A stretch of DNA of 45,114 nt from an uncultured Bacteroides sp. (lineage in GTDB: Bacteria; Bacteroidota; Bacteroidia; Bacteroidales; Bacteroidaceae), in the NCBI GenBank assembly GCA_900542985.1, contig UQPQ01000021.1:1-45114 (forward strand), written 5' to 3'. Below the pieces are notes generated by a model that ran no database searches, was not told the DNA's origin, and was given only the letters and a program-made list of their open reading frames with translations. Shown in pieces: positions 1-8,933 of this stretch. The translations under genes and the position numbers were made by a program. Numbering within the stretch: the first letter of the stretch is position 1; each line of letters starts with the position of its first letter.

Positions 1-334
1 TTTGTTGCTCAGGAACTTATAAATAAAGTTAAATTATAGTGTTGCGGAATTAAGGGCAAAATAGTCTGGAATATTCTTTTTTTATCCAAACGGTGATAAG
101 TCTGGTTTGGGGTATATCGTATTTTATTGATAGTGGTGATTTACTGCTATCAAACGACAGGCGTGTGCATAAATTCTTTCATGTATAAATTTCCAAACTA
201 TAAAAAGAAAGGTTGAGGTAAGAGCAAAAGATGTGTACTTAGAGAGGACTCGCCCAATGAAAGACATATTTATCTGTATATAACCTTGATTTATAACAAA
301 CGGTTTTAAGGTATGAATTTTAAACGATAGAAAG
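1..334. other. Non-coding left edge, nothing recognised
   Basis: AT-rich sequence before the DUF4465 gene. No convincing reading frame, terminator or complete promoter was found. One octamer near 283-290 differs from TAnnTTTG at one position and could be the promoter of the next gene, but no paired TTTG lies at the right distance. Confidence 0.4.
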
Positions 335-1078
335 ATGAAAAAGTTAATTTGTTTATGTGTAGTATTGATAAGTGTAGCACTGTTTAGTTGTAGTAATGAT
401 GACACACCAAAGATGGAGAAAGTAATCAGCTTTGAAACTGCATTACAAGCCGGACAAAGCGAATTTATTGCCGATGGGACTCCTAATGCTCAAGGATTCC
501 AGAAAACCACATTCTCCGATCCCGAGGGATTGGCTACGTTTACCCATGAATATGCCGACTGGGGTAGTGGCTACAGTTTTGCGGCATTTACTTATATGAA
601 TAAGACCGACAGTGAAGCAGCAATCAATCCGACTCCTATTTGTGGAACAGGAAAATTGGGTAAAGTATATATGGCGGTATATGATACAGGAGGAGAATGG
701 GGAAATCCTGCGATTATGACTATCAATAATCCTGATTATATTATTAAAGGTGCATGGATTACGAATAGTACGGTAACTTATTATGATATGGTAAATGGTG
801 GTGTTTCTGCTACAGCTTTTACTGCTGGAAGTTGGTATAAAGTAACAGCATATGGTCTGGACGACTCAGGTAATACGGTGGCTCAGACAGAGATTTATCT
901 GGCCAATTACACATCGGATTCAGATAAACCGGTTGACAATTGGATTTGGTTTGATTTGACTCCGCTTGCTGGGGTAACAAAAATACAGTTTCTTCCTTCT
1001 TCTTCGGATACCGGAGCATATGGAATGAATACTTCGGCTTATTTCTGTCTGGACGGTATTACTTTGATAGAAAAATAA
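335..1078 (+). CDS. DUF4465-family lipoprotein
   Basis: A 247-residue protein starting with a lipoprotein signal peptide: basic MKK, a hydrophobic run, then lipobox LFSC with the acceptor cysteine at residue 19, followed by polar SNDD. The body is rich in Trp, Tyr, Gly and Thr, with segments such as GLATFTHEYADWGSG and FTYMNKTDSEAA that fit the DUF4465 beta-sandwich family of secreted Bacteroidota proteins. It is probably anchored in the outer membrane, perhaps on the surface because the residues after the cysteine are acidic. Family members are often found beside TonB-dependent receptors; here no such partner is inside the window, so the ligand is unknown. The gene stands alone with no clear terminator after it. 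Confidence 0.8.
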   Translation: MKKLICLCVVLISVALFSCSNDDTPKMEKVISFETALQAGQSEFIADGTPNAQGFQKTTFSDPEGLATFTHEYADWGSGYSFAAFTYMNKTDSEAAINPTPICGTGKLGKVYMAVYDTGGEWGNPAIMTINNPDYIIKGAWITNSTVTYYDMVNGGVSATAFTAGSWYKVTAYGLDDSGNTVAQTEIYLANYTSDSDKPVDNWIWFDLTPLAGVTKIQFLPSSSDTGAYGMNTSAYFCLDGITLIEK

Positions 1079-1387
1079 AACACGATTTTATACTATCTGC
1101 CTTTGGGTCTGCCAAAAGAAGTCGGGTGTTTCTTGAGGCGGACCTTTTTATTGGAATAAATGTTGTAAGAGCAAAGGTTTTTCTTATTGTGTTTCATTCG
1201 GCGACGCCGGCTATACAGTCAACGACGCCGGCTATGCAGACTGCATCGTCGGTTGTACGGGCGTCGTCGTCGATTAAACAAGAAGGATGTTATCGTTTTA
1301 TGATGATATTTGTCTTGTGACAGGGTAAGGATAGAATCGTAAGAAGGATAAACAATATGCTGAAATATTTTGAAATATAATTTTTCG
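1079..1387. other. Gap holding a GC-rich repeat cluster
   Basis: About 310 bp between the lipoprotein gene and the carbonic anhydrase promoter. The centre (about 1192-1275) holds the repeat cluster described separately. No believable gene: the 64-residue frame from 1126 has a repetitive, low-complexity translation produced by that cluster. Confidence 0.6.
1192..1275. repeat. Cluster of CGACG-type modules, 21-bp period
   Basis: Starting after the 11-mer tttcattcggc, the unit cgacgccggctat occurs at 1202 and 1223, exactly 21 bp apart and followed by nearly the same continuation (acagtc versus gcagac). It is then followed by inverted versions (tcgtcgg, gcgtcgtcgtcg). The cluster is much more GC-rich than its surroundings. 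The same 11-mer opens a comparable cluster at 32230. Confidence 0.65.
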
Positions 1388-1395
1388 TACATTTG
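1388..1395 (+). promoter_or_regulatory. Bacteroides -7 box for carbonic anhydrase
   Basis: TACATTTG matches TAnnTTTG and lies 27 bp before the ATG at 1423. The nearest upstream TTTG (1369-1372) is only 15 bp away, shorter than the usual 19-21 bp. The box also overlaps the TTG that would open a longer frame, which argues for the downstream ATG. Confidence 0.5.
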
Positions 1396-1422
1396 TGTGT
1401 CAAACATAAAACAGGAAAGGGT

Positions 1423-1974
1423 ATGATAGACGAATTACTTGAATTTAACCGTGCTTTTGTAGGCGGTAAAGGGTACGAAAAGTATCTGACCAATAAATAT
1501 CCGGATAAGAAGATTGCCATTGTTACCTGTATGGATACTCGTCTGGTAGAACTGATACCGGCTTCGTTGGGACTGAAAAACGGGGATGTCAAGATGATTA
1601 AGAATGCAGGAGGAACCATCACACATCCGTTTGGCAGTGCGATGCGAAGTCTGCTGGTTGGTATTTATGAATTGGGAGTAAAAGAGGTAATGATTATCGG
1701 GCATACCGACTGTGGGGCACAGCATATGGACAGTCAGGTGATGTTACGCCATATGAAAGAGAGAGGCATTTCTACTGAACATATTGAGATGATGCAATAT
1801 TGTAACATCGACTTGCATCATTGGTTGAGTGGTTTCGATAATGTAGAACAGTCTGTACGCGGAAGTGTGCATCTGGTGAAGCATCATCCGCTGGTACCTC
1901 AGGATGTGGTAGTACGAGGATTCATAATCAACTCGGTTACAGGAGAGCTGACAGAATTTGAAAATTGTGACTGA
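1423..1974 (+). CDS. Beta-class carbonic anhydrase
   Basis: A 183-residue enzyme that interconverts CO2 and bicarbonate in the cytoplasm. Zinc ligands fit Cys36 (TCMDTR), His94 and Cys97 (GHTDCG), with the Asp38-Arg40 dyad of the beta class. The short length and the CMDTR and GHTDCG motifs resemble the compact type seen in many Gram-positive and Bacteroidota genomes. I chose ATG 1423 because AGGAAAGG lies just before it. An upstream in-frame TTG at 1393 falls inside the -7 promoter box. It is a single gene followed by a hairpin shared with the convergent neighbour. Bicarbonate supply for carboxylations is the likely role in a CO2-dependent gut anaerobe; that is inference. Confidence 0.92.
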   Translation: MIDELLEFNRAFVGGKGYEKYLTNKYPDKKIAIVTCMDTRLVELIPASLGLKNGDVKMIKNAGGTITHPFGSAMRSLLVGIYELGVKEVMIIGHTDCGAQHMDSQVMLRHMKERGISTEHIEMMQYCNIDLHHWLSGFDNVEQSVRGSVHLVKHHPLVPQDVVVRGFIINSVTGELTEFENCD

Positions 1975-1984
1975 ATATAAAATC

Positions 1985-2020
1985 AGCAAGGAAAGTTGCG
2001 TTATGCAATCTTTTCCTTGC
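1985..2020. terminator. Hairpin between convergent genes
   Basis: gcaaggaaag pairs with ctTTTCCTTGC around the inner complement ttgc/gcaa, giving a stem of about 14 bp with a small bulge. It lies between the carbonic anhydrase stop (1974) and the convergent stop at 2034, so it probably ends transcription from both sides. Confidence 0.6.
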
Positions 2021-2033
2021 CGGTTCTTTATGT

Positions 2034-2897
2034 TTAGAATTCCAATGTAGTTACTTGAGGATTGTGGTCGGACAGAATCTTGCCGGCTTCTTTTCCCTCT
2101 TCAGGAATATAGTTCTTCAATACATTGATCTGTGGGGTAACGAAGATAAAGTCAATTTTTTCGCGTTCTGCCTGAGGTACCCGTCCAAAATCGTGGAAAG
2201 TATATTTTACACCATCGGTCTCTTTGGCAATTTTCATTGCATCTTTCAATACAAATTCGTTGCCGGTAATAGTCTGATAGGCTTCCGATTCTTCCGATAC
2301 ATTAAAGTCACCGGTCAGAACAGCAGGCTGGTCGCCTACAATTTCCTTGATTTTATCGATAATGAGTAATGCTCCTTTTTTGCGGGCTTCTACTCCTACA
2401 TGGTCAAAGTGTGTGTTGACAGCCATGAAGATTTTTCCGCTTTTCTTATCTTTCAGCTTGGCCCATGTAGCAATGCGGCAGCATGCTCCGTCCCAGCCTA
2501 TAAAGCCTACACTGTCCGGATATTGTGAAAGCCAGAAGGTATTGCTGTCGAGAACTTCGAAACGGTCTTTTTTATAGAACAGAGGAGAGTATTCTCCCTT
2601 GGTTTTTCCGTCTTCACGTCCTACACCAACTTCTGCATATTCCGGCAGACGTGCTTTCAGGTCTTCAAGCTGATTATATAATACTTCCTGCATACCTACG
2701 ATGTCGAGGTTTTGTGCTTTGATGAAAGCAGCTACGGTATCTTTGCGGTATTGCCAGTTGTTGAGACTGTCTCCCGGATTATCGTAACGGATGTTGAATG
2801 TTCCCCAGTTAAGTTGTGTGGTTTGGGGTTGTTGGGTACAAGAAGCAGCCATGAAGCAGGCCACTCCGGCAGTCAGTGATAAAATCAGATTTTTCAT
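2034..2897 (-). CDS. Endonuclease/exonuclease/phosphatase-fold lipoprotein
   Basis: A 287-residue protein with a lipoprotein signal (lipobox AASC, Cys20) and a complete EEP-fold domain. Visible motifs in order: NIRYDN (Asn near the metal site), MQEV (metal-binding Glu), NTHFDH (catalytic His), TGDFN (Asp/Asn), KIDFIF and SDHNPQ (terminal catalytic Asp-His). All the usual catalytic residues are present, so an active metal-dependent phosphodiesterase or phosphomonoesterase is expected. The export signal places it in the periplasm or on the outer membrane, so the substrate is probably extracellular nucleic acid, a sugar phosphate or a phospholipid head group. Sequence alone does not choose between these. 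It is a single gene. Confidence 0.87.
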   Translation of the reverse strand: MKNLILSLTAGVACFMAASCTQQPQTTQLNWGTFNIRYDNPGDSLNNWQYRKDTVAAFIKAQNLDIVGMQEVLYNQLEDLKARLPEYAEVGVGREDGKTKGEYSPLFYKKDRFEVLDSNTFWLSQYPDSVGFIGWDGACCRIATWAKLKDKKSGKIFMAVNTHFDHVGVEARKKGALLIIDKIKEIVGDQPAVLTGDFNVSEESEAYQTITGNEFVLKDAMKIAKETDGVKYTFHDFGRVPQAEREKIDFIFVTPQINVLKNYIPEEGKEAGKILSDHNPQVTTLEF

Positions 2898-3006
2898 ATA
2901 AGGTTGTATTTATAGTTAATGTTTTTCATGGAAACAAAAATGCTCTATGTATTGGCATGCAAATTAAATGAAAATTCTTGTTATCTTTACGGCAAAATAA
3001 GAAAAT

Positions 3007-3849
3007 ATGAGTCATATACAGTTAGGAAAGTATAATCAGTTGGAGGTGGTAAAGGAAGTCGACTTCGGTATGTATCTTGATGGCGGCGAAGACGGTGAAA
3101 TCCTTTTACCCAAACGTTATGTGGCCGAAGGCTGCAAGCCGGGCGATATGCTGAATGTATTTATTTACCTGGATATGGATGAACGTCTGGTTGCTACTAC
3201 ACTTCATCCGTATGTACAGGTAGGCGAATTTGCTTGCCTCGAAGTGGCATGGGTAAACCAGTTTGGTGCTTTTCTGGATTGGGGACTGATGAAAGATTTG
3301 TTTGTACCGTTCCGCGAACAAAAGATGAAGATGGTGAAAGGTAACCGTTATATTGTTCATGTGCATCTGGATGAGGAAAGTTACCGTATTGTCGCTTCGG
3401 CCAAGGTAGAGCGTTATCTGTCGAAAGAACGTCCGGTTTATCGTGCCGGAGAAGAAGTGGAAGTCTTGGTATGGCAGAAAACTGACTTGGGATTTAAGGT
3501 AATAGCCGACAATCGCTTTAGCGGAATGTTATTCCACAACGAGATATTCCAGACGGTAGAAGTGGGAATGAAGCTGAAAGCCTATGTGAAGCATGTGAGA
3601 GAAGATGGTAAGATTGATTTGCAGCTTCAGCCGGGAGGAACTCGTAAGGTAGATGATTTTACAGAAGTCTTGTTGCAGTATCTGAAGGATCATGACGGTT
3701 ATTCTTCCATTCATGATAAAACAGATGCCGAAACCATTTATAATACATTTGGAGTCAGTAAGAAAACATTCAAGAAGGCTGTCGGCGATTTGTATAAGAA
3801 ACGCCTGATAGTGTTGGAGGAGGAAGGTATTCGTCTGCTGGGCGAGTAA
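3007..3849 (+). CDS. CvfB-like S1 RNA-binding protein
   Basis: A 280-residue cytoplasmic protein of the CvfB/YitL family. It has tandem S1-type OB domains: one near residues 1-65 (FGMYLDGGEDGEILLPKRYV), a second near 70-140 (NQFGAFLDWGLMKDLFVPF) and a third near 150-215 (TDLGFKVIADNRFSGMLFHNEIF), then a C-terminal winged-helix segment (FGVSKKTFKKAVGDLYKKRLI). In Gram-positive bacteria CvfB affects virulence and RNA-linked gene expression; the role in Bacteroidota is untested. It is a single gene ending at a strong hairpin. TATCTTTA just upstream is one base off the TAnnTTTG promoter box. Confidence 0.88.
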   Translation: MSHIQLGKYNQLEVVKEVDFGMYLDGGEDGEILLPKRYVAEGCKPGDMLNVFIYLDMDERLVATTLHPYVQVGEFACLEVAWVNQFGAFLDWGLMKDLFVPFREQKMKMVKGNRYIVHVHLDEESYRIVASAKVERYLSKERPVYRAGEEVEVLVWQKTDLGFKVIADNRFSGMLFHNEIFQTVEVGMKLKAYVKHVREDGKIDLQLQPGGTRKVDDFTEVLLQYLKDHDGYSSIHDKTDAETIYNTFGVSKKTFKKAVGDLYKKRLIVLEEEGIRLLGE

Positions 3850-3880
3850 CGGGGGCTTCCTTGGTATGATTGATAGAATA

Positions 3881-3923
3881 AATAATCCCTTCTGCTGAAA
3901 AACTGTCAGTAGAAGGGATTATT
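3881..3923. terminator. Bidirectional intrinsic terminator
   Basis: aataatcccttctgctga pairs with tcagtagaagggattatt (an 18-bp stem with at most two imperfect pairs), with A/T runs on both outer sides. It sits between the CvfB-like gene and the convergent TolC gene. Confidence 0.85.
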
Positions 3924-3965
3924 TTATTGTATAATATATGGTCTGATGATACGAGTGTACATCGC

Positions 3966-5294
3966 TTATTCCAAGGTCAGCGGTACTCCTTTATAGAAGT
4001 CTAAAATCTTGGTACGGAACAGATAATCGTATTTAGCCTGAATACGGTCGGATACAGCTTTTAGCCAGTTTGTACGAGCCTCATTGAATTCGGTTGAAGT
4101 AGCTTTGCCGTTAGCATATTTCTCTTTCATCAAATTGAATGAAGCCTTTGCTGCTTCATCAGCGGTACGACTGCTTTCGAATTTACTTTCTGCATTGACT
4201 GCATTGTAGTATGCCTGTTGTATTTCTTTGTACAAGGCTTTCTTGGCATCTTCCAGTTGCCAGTTGAGAGTCGTTTGCTGTATGCGGGCTTTTCTCACCT
4301 GATTGCGTGTAGAGAAGCGATTGAAGATCGGGATATTGAGTGATAATCCGATGTATTGGCTGAAATTATCTCTCAATTGTGACCCGAAGTTGCCGTTCTC
4401 TCTTCCTGAAACATTGTAATAGCTGGTGGCTATACCGGCTCCCAGACTGAGTTGGGGATAATATCCGCTTTGAGCAATACGTATGCTTTTTTGAGCTCCT
4501 TCCACGCGATATTGCGCAGCTTTGATGCTAGGCTTAATCAGTAAGGCCTCGCTGTAAATGTCGGCAGGAGAAGTCAGTATGCTGAAATCTTTATCCTCGT
4601 CGATGGATGGAGAAACGATGCCGAAGCCTTCTGGAGTTGGTAATTCCAGCAATTGGCTCAAGTCCAGAAGGGCCAGACGGTATTCGTTGTCGGCTTGTAC
4701 GGCAGACAACTGATCTTGTGCTGCTCTCGACTTGGCTTCGTAGAGTTCCGCTTCGGAAGCTTTTCCCACCTTGAAGAAAGCGGTCTTTTGTTTGAGCATT
4801 TCTTCACTGAGGGCCACTTGTTCGTGAGCTACTTTTGCTAACTCTTCATTGAATAATACCTGCAGGTAAGCAGAGGTGACCTGAATACTGATGTCTTCCT
4901 TGGCTTTGTTTAAATCTTCTACAGCCGCTTTCAGATTCAGTTTGCTTAGGGCAATCTGGTTAGGGATTTGCATACCTGTGAATAAAGGAATACTGGTACT
5001 GAGGTTTAAACCGGTATTCTGTGTATTCAGCTGTTGGTAGGTATTATCCATTTGCAGGCTTCGTCCGAAGTTGAACGAATGCGATGCGCTACCATTCAAG
5101 TCGGGTAACCGACTCCATTTAGCTGTATTTAGGTCTACTGCACTCTCGTCTTTGGCTGCTTCCTGTTGCTTGATGGTCAGATTATGCTCGATGGCATACT
5201 CTATACATTGCTTCAGATTCCATTGTTTTTGTGCCATGGCAGGGCCGGCAGACAGAACTGCTATCGTTACAAAGGTGATATATTGCTTTTTCAT
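3966..5294 (-). CDS. TolC-family outer membrane efflux protein
   Basis: 442 residues: a cleavable signal peptide (MKKQYITFV...GPAMAQ) and the duplicated outer-membrane efflux domain. Long Ala/Glu/Lys-rich helices recur (for example QVTSAYLQVLFNEELAKVAHE and KALYKEIQQAYYNAVNAE), as expected for the periplasmic alpha-barrel, interleaved with barrel segments. It would form the trimeric outer channel of the export machine encoded just upstream on the same strand. Its ATG overlaps the end of the adaptor gene by 4 bp, a sign of translational coupling. It is the last gene of the operon, followed by the terminator at 3881-3923. Confidence 0.93.
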   Translation of the reverse strand: MKKQYITFVTIAVLSAGPAMAQKQWNLKQCIEYAIEHNLTIKQQEAAKDESAVDLNTAKWSRLPDLNGSASHSFNFGRSLQMDNTYQQLNTQNTGLNLSTSIPLFTGMQIPNQIALSKLNLKAAVEDLNKAKEDISIQVTSAYLQVLFNEELAKVAHEQVALSEEMLKQKTAFFKVGKASEAELYEAKSRAAQDQLSAVQADNEYRLALLDLSQLLELPTPEGFGIVSPSIDEDKDFSILTSPADIYSEALLIKPSIKAAQYRVEGAQKSIRIAQSGYYPQLSLGAGIATSYYNVSGRENGNFGSQLRDNFSQYIGLSLNIPIFNRFSTRNQVRKARIQQTTLNWQLEDAKKALYKEIQQAYYNAVNAESKFESSRTADEAAKASFNLMKEKYANGKATSTEFNEARTNWLKAVSDRIQAKYDYLFRTKILDFYKGVPLTLE

Positions 5295-6391
5295 ATGGCT
5301 TCTTTTTTCATTCCGCGTACCACTTCATTGGCTTTCAGTCCTTCTTTAATTTCCACTTTTATGCCATCGCTGATTCCGGTTTTGACCAGTCTGCGTTCAA
5401 ATACTTGTGTAGTGGTACTGTCTTTCAGTATATATACAAAGGCAGAGTCGTTGCTGAATTCTACTGCACTCTCCGGAATAGCCAATACATTCTCGGCACG
5501 TTGCAGTTCTATTTCGGCATTGGCACTGTATCCGGAGCGGATAGTTACACTGTCCGGAACGGTAATGGCTGCCTTGATTTCGAATTGGTTGGCACCATTA
5601 TTTTCTACACTCTTAGGAGATATATACTCCAGTACTGCATCGAACTTCATGTCTTGCAAAGCTCCTAAGGTAATCTTTACAGGAATACCTTCATGGATGC
5701 GTCCCACTTCTGTTTCATCTATATTTCCTCGGAAGATAAGGTCGCTCATATCGGCTACAGTCGCAATGGTTGTTCCGTCGTTGAATGTATTACTCATGAT
5801 TACGGAGTTACCCACTTTGATGGGAACGTCCAGAATTAATCCGTTGATAGTAGAACGAATCAGTGTGCTGCTGAATGAAGCGCTGTTTTTGGTGATTCCT
5901 TCTTTTACGATTTCCAGATTGTCTTTAGCGGCCTGTATTTCTTCGCGCGCCTGACGGGCTGCAAGCAGTGTCTGTTCGTATTCTTCGTTGCTTACCAGTT
6001 TGCTTTCGTAGAGTTTCTCCATACGCTGCAAATCTGTTTCTGCCTGTTTCCCATTCATCTCTGCCAGGCGGACACGACTTTCGGCTGCATTCAGTGTTCC
6101 CAATTCGGGAATTACCTTTACCTTGGCTATTACTTCGTTTTTCTTTACAGTCTGACCTGCCTCTTTATAGACTTCAGAAATGATACCCGAAATCTGAGGC
6201 TTGATTTGTACCTCATCGCGCGGTTCTATCTTTCCCGTCGCAACGGTAGTTTGCACCAGATTGGTCTTTTCTGCTTTCATGGTGTGATACATGGTTTCCT
6301 CTGGTTGTGATTTTTGGTAAAGGAAAACAAACGTTCCGATAATGATGATTCCTATCAGAACCAGTACGGCAATTTTGATGTACTTTTTCAT
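5291..6391 (-). CDS. MacA/HlyD-family periplasmic adaptor
   Basis: 366 residues with one N-terminal membrane anchor (about residues 5-25), then the barrel-sandwich half-motif (ATGKIEPRDEVQIKPQISGIISEV), a long coiled-coil hairpin (roughly 100-170, rich in Ala, Glu, Gln and Lys), the returning lipoyl half (IRSTINGLILDVPIKVGNSV) and beta-barrel and membrane-proximal domains. It bridges the inner-membrane ABC permeases to TolC. A gap of 40 bp separates it from the permease gene upstream. The family covers macrolide, lipopeptide, toxin and siderophore exporters, so the cargo cannot be named. Confidence 0.92.
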   Translation of the reverse strand: MKKYIKIAVLVLIGIIIIGTFVFLYQKSQPEETMYHTMKAEKTNLVQTTVATGKIEPRDEVQIKPQISGIISEVYKEAGQTVKKNEVIAKVKVIPELGTLNAAESRVRLAEMNGKQAETDLQRMEKLYESKLVSNEEYEQTLLAARQAREEIQAAKDNLEIVKEGITKNSASFSSTLIRSTINGLILDVPIKVGNSVIMSNTFNDGTTIATVADMSDLIFRGNIDETEVGRIHEGIPVKITLGALQDMKFDAVLEYISPKSVENNGANQFEIKAAITVPDSVTIRSGYSANAEIELQRAENVLAIPESAVEFSNDSAFVYILKDSTTTQVFERRLVKTGISDGIKVEIKEGLKANEVVRGMKKEAI

Positions 6392-6431
6392 ATTTAAGAT
6401 TGTTTTGATTTTCGGATTAGTTGAATTATAA

Positions 6432-7676
6432 TTATTCGTCTCTGATGGCTTCTATCGGTTTGATAGCCATGGCACGGTAGGCAGGAGCCAGTCCAGCCAG
6501 TACACCCAATATCATCAATAAGATACAGGAACCAATGGCCGTCCAAAAGCTGATTTGAAAATGAACGGGATCTATAGGAGTACTTGTCGCTTCTTCTACA
6601 ATGTTAAGTATGAATACGGCACAAGAGATACCAATCATACCCGCCAGAATAGTTAATACAATACTCTCCGATAGAATCTGTTGCAGAATATCATTGGGGC
6701 GTGCACCAATGGCACGACGGATACCGATTTCGGTAGTACGCTCTTTTACTGTCACCATCATGATATTACTTACACCGATGGCTCCGGCGAGCAGTGTTCC
6801 CAGTCCCACCATCCACCCCAAGATACGTATACCCTCGAATACATTGTCCATCATACTGAACATGGCTTCTGCATTGACCTGGATAATAGCTTGCTGGTCG
6901 TCCGGGTGAATCATGTGGGCTTGTTTTACTATTTGTTCCACTTCTTTTTCCACTTCGCTGATTCGATATCCTTTACGGGCCGTGTAGCAGAGCAACTGTA
7001 CCTTTTTTCCGAAGTTATAATTTTGTTGCATGGTCGTAAAAGGGATAACTACCGATGTTTCCGACTGTCCGTTGATAGACATGTTGCCCGATGCAGCATT
7101 CACCCCAATTACGCGATAATAAATACTATCTATTTGAATGTATTTTCCACAAGGATCACTCTTGTCGGGAAACAGACTTTCATAAATACGCTGTCCGATT
7201 ACACATACCTTTCTTCTATCTCTGATATCCATATCATTCAAGTAACGTCCGAACACTATTTGAGGCGTTTCTATCTTTTCATAAACAGGATATAAACCTT
7301 TTAAAGTACCGGATATGTTGTTCTCCTTGTGTATTATATTGATGCCCCAGCGAGTCAGGTTAGGAGTGATGACATCAATACCAATTACATTGCGTCTGAT
7401 TCGCTCCACGTCCTTATTTTCCAAATCCCAATACCGTCCTTGCTGAAAACCTTTGTATGCCTTGCTGGTTTGGTTGGAGGCCAGAAAGCCGGAATTGGTA
7501 GCAAATCCTTTGAACTGTCTTGACAATAAATCCCGTGTACCTTGTGCACCCCCCATTAAGCATACCAGCATAAAGATACCCCAGAAAATACCAAATGCAG
7601 TCAGCAGGCTTCGTGTTTTATTGCGGGTGATGGTGACAAGTATTTCTTCCCATGTGTCTAAATCGAACTTTCTCAT
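6432..7676 (-). CDS. MacB-type ABC permease, second copy
   Basis: 414 residues: an N-terminal transmembrane helix (TRSLLTAFGIFWGIFMLVCLMGGA), a periplasmic MacB core domain of about 220 residues, then three C-terminal helices of the FtsX domain with the conserved GVSNIMMVTVKERTTEIGIRRAIGA coupling segment. It has no ATPase domain of its own; the nucleotide-binding subunit is the separate gene at 8934-9653. Only 2 bp separate it from the first permease gene, and both share the same layout while being clearly divergent in the periplasmic part. They probably form a heterodimer, though two homodimeric pumps sharing one ATPase are possible. Confidence 0.92.
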   Translation of the reverse strand: MRKFDLDTWEEILVTITRNKTRSLLTAFGIFWGIFMLVCLMGGAQGTRDLLSRQFKGFATNSGFLASNQTSKAYKGFQQGRYWDLENKDVERIRRNVIGIDVITPNLTRWGINIIHKENNISGTLKGLYPVYEKIETPQIVFGRYLNDMDIRDRRKVCVIGQRIYESLFPDKSDPCGKYIQIDSIYYRVIGVNAASGNMSINGQSETSVVIPFTTMQQNYNFGKKVQLLCYTARKGYRISEVEKEVEQIVKQAHMIHPDDQQAIIQVNAEAMFSMMDNVFEGIRILGWMVGLGTLLAGAIGVSNIMMVTVKERTTEIGIRRAIGARPNDILQQILSESIVLTILAGMIGISCAVFILNIVEEATSTPIDPVHFQISFWTAIGSCILLMILGVLAGLAPAYRAMAIKPIEAIRDE

Positions 7677-7678
7677 AC

Positions 7679-8929
7679 TTAATCTGCTCTAAGTGCCTCT
7701 ATCGGGCGTATTTTTACTGCTTTTCTTGCCGGGAATAACCCTGCCAGCGTACCGGCAATGATAAGTGTCAGTGTGGCTTGAATAGCGATGCTGATATCCA
7801 CAGTCGGATTTTCGAATACCGTAATAGAAGCCACTCCGATATCCATTGTCTGCTTGCCTGCAATGACATTCATATATTCGGTTGTGGCAATGCCGGCTAC
7901 CATACCAATGTATCCGAAGAAAGTAGTGATTACCACACTTTCTGATATAATCAACCAAAGAATGGAGGAAGGTTTGGCACCTAGTGCTTTGCGGATACCG
8001 AATTCGTGTGTGCGTTCTCGTACGGTAATCAACATAATATTGCTGACCCCTACGATACCGCTTAGTAGAGTAAAGATTCCGATTACCCAAATCACGGTAT
8101 GAAGTATGCCATTGGCTTGCTGCTGTTGGAGATATTGGGTAAAGCGATTCCATATCCAGATGGCTCCGTCATCTTCTGCATCGAAGAATTTTTGTTCTCC
8201 AAGTGCTTTCCGATAGTCTTTTTCGAATTGCTCGTTAGTGGCCATATCGGTCAGCCCTTTGGTGGTAAAACCGATATCATCAATACTGTCTCCTTTGCTG
8301 TATACTAATTGCAGGGTAGTAAAAGGCACCAGTGCAGACGGAGAAAAACTGTTTTTGTCTGTATAGATTCCTATAATTTGATAAGCAACTCCTTGTGCAT
8401 TGACGTATTTCCCTATAGGTTCTGTTTTGGGAAACAGAATACGAGCCGACTTTTCGTGAAGTACCATGACTTTACGTTTTTCCTGCATATCCCGTTCATT
8501 GATGAAACGTCCTTTCTTTAGCTTTATAGCCTCCAGTTCCGGATAGCTTGGGAAAACTCCATCCGTATTGATGGTAAGGAATTCTTTTTCGTAAGTAAGA
8601 ACGACATCACTTTTGCTGACTGTAGCTCCGGTACTGATTACATGATCGGAGAAAGATCTTTCAGTCAGTTTGCGGTCTTTTTCGTTGAGGGAAATTTTTC
8701 TTCCTTCTTTTAATCCTTTATATGGTTTGGAAGTCCATCCGGGATAAATTTTGACAGAGTTCATTTTCATGTCTTTCGAACTGTTTTCAAATGCATGAAT
8801 CAGTCCGTTGCCGGCGCCCAGAAGCACAATAAGCATAAAGATTCCCCATGCTACGGAAAAACCGGTCAGTGCCGTGCGCAATTTGTTGCGCATAATGGTC
8901 GCATATATTTCTTGAATCAGGTCGAGCAT
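7679..8929 (-). CDS. MacB-type ABC permease, first copy
   Basis: 416 residues with the same organisation as its neighbour: first helix LRTALTGFSVAWGIFMLIVLLGAG, a periplasmic MacB core domain (about residues 45-280), then FtsX helices preceded by GVSNIMLITVRERTHEFGIRKALGA and ending near GLFPARKAVKIRPIEALRAD. It lies 4 bp downstream of the ATPase gene and 2 bp upstream of the other permease gene. MacB-family pumps do not move substrate through the membrane like classic importers; they couple ATP hydrolysis to periplasmic conformational work that drives cargo out through TolC. Confidence 0.92.
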   Translation of the reverse strand: MLDLIQEIYATIMRNKLRTALTGFSVAWGIFMLIVLLGAGNGLIHAFENSSKDMKMNSVKIYPGWTSKPYKGLKEGRKISLNEKDRKLTERSFSDHVISTGATVSKSDVVLTYEKEFLTINTDGVFPSYPELEAIKLKKGRFINERDMQEKRKVMVLHEKSARILFPKTEPIGKYVNAQGVAYQIIGIYTDKNSFSPSALVPFTTLQLVYSKGDSIDDIGFTTKGLTDMATNEQFEKDYRKALGEQKFFDAEDDGAIWIWNRFTQYLQQQQANGILHTVIWVIGIFTLLSGIVGVSNIMLITVRERTHEFGIRKALGAKPSSILWLIISESVVITTFFGYIGMVAGIATTEYMNVIAGKQTMDIGVASITVFENPTVDISIAIQATLTLIIAGTLAGLFPARKAVKIRPIEALRAD

Positions 8930-8933
8930 AATG

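Noticed and set aside
1192..1275. CRISPR array
   Set aside because: Only two near-direct units with no spacers between them, and inverted words follow.
1393..1422. Extended start of the carbonic anhydrase at TTG 1393
   Set aside because: The TTG is inside the TACATTTG promoter box and the ATG at 1423 has a good ribosome site.
5166..5954. 262-residue plus-strand frame
   Set aside because: Shadow of the adaptor and TolC genes, which have strong family motifs on the minus strand.
6681..7295. 204-residue plus-strand frame
   Set aside because: Antisense to a MacB-type permease; His/Tyr/Thr-rich and without family resemblance.
6432..8929. Recent duplication of one permease gene
   Set aside because: The two proteins share layout and the FtsX coupling segment but diverge strongly elsewhere, so the duplication is old.
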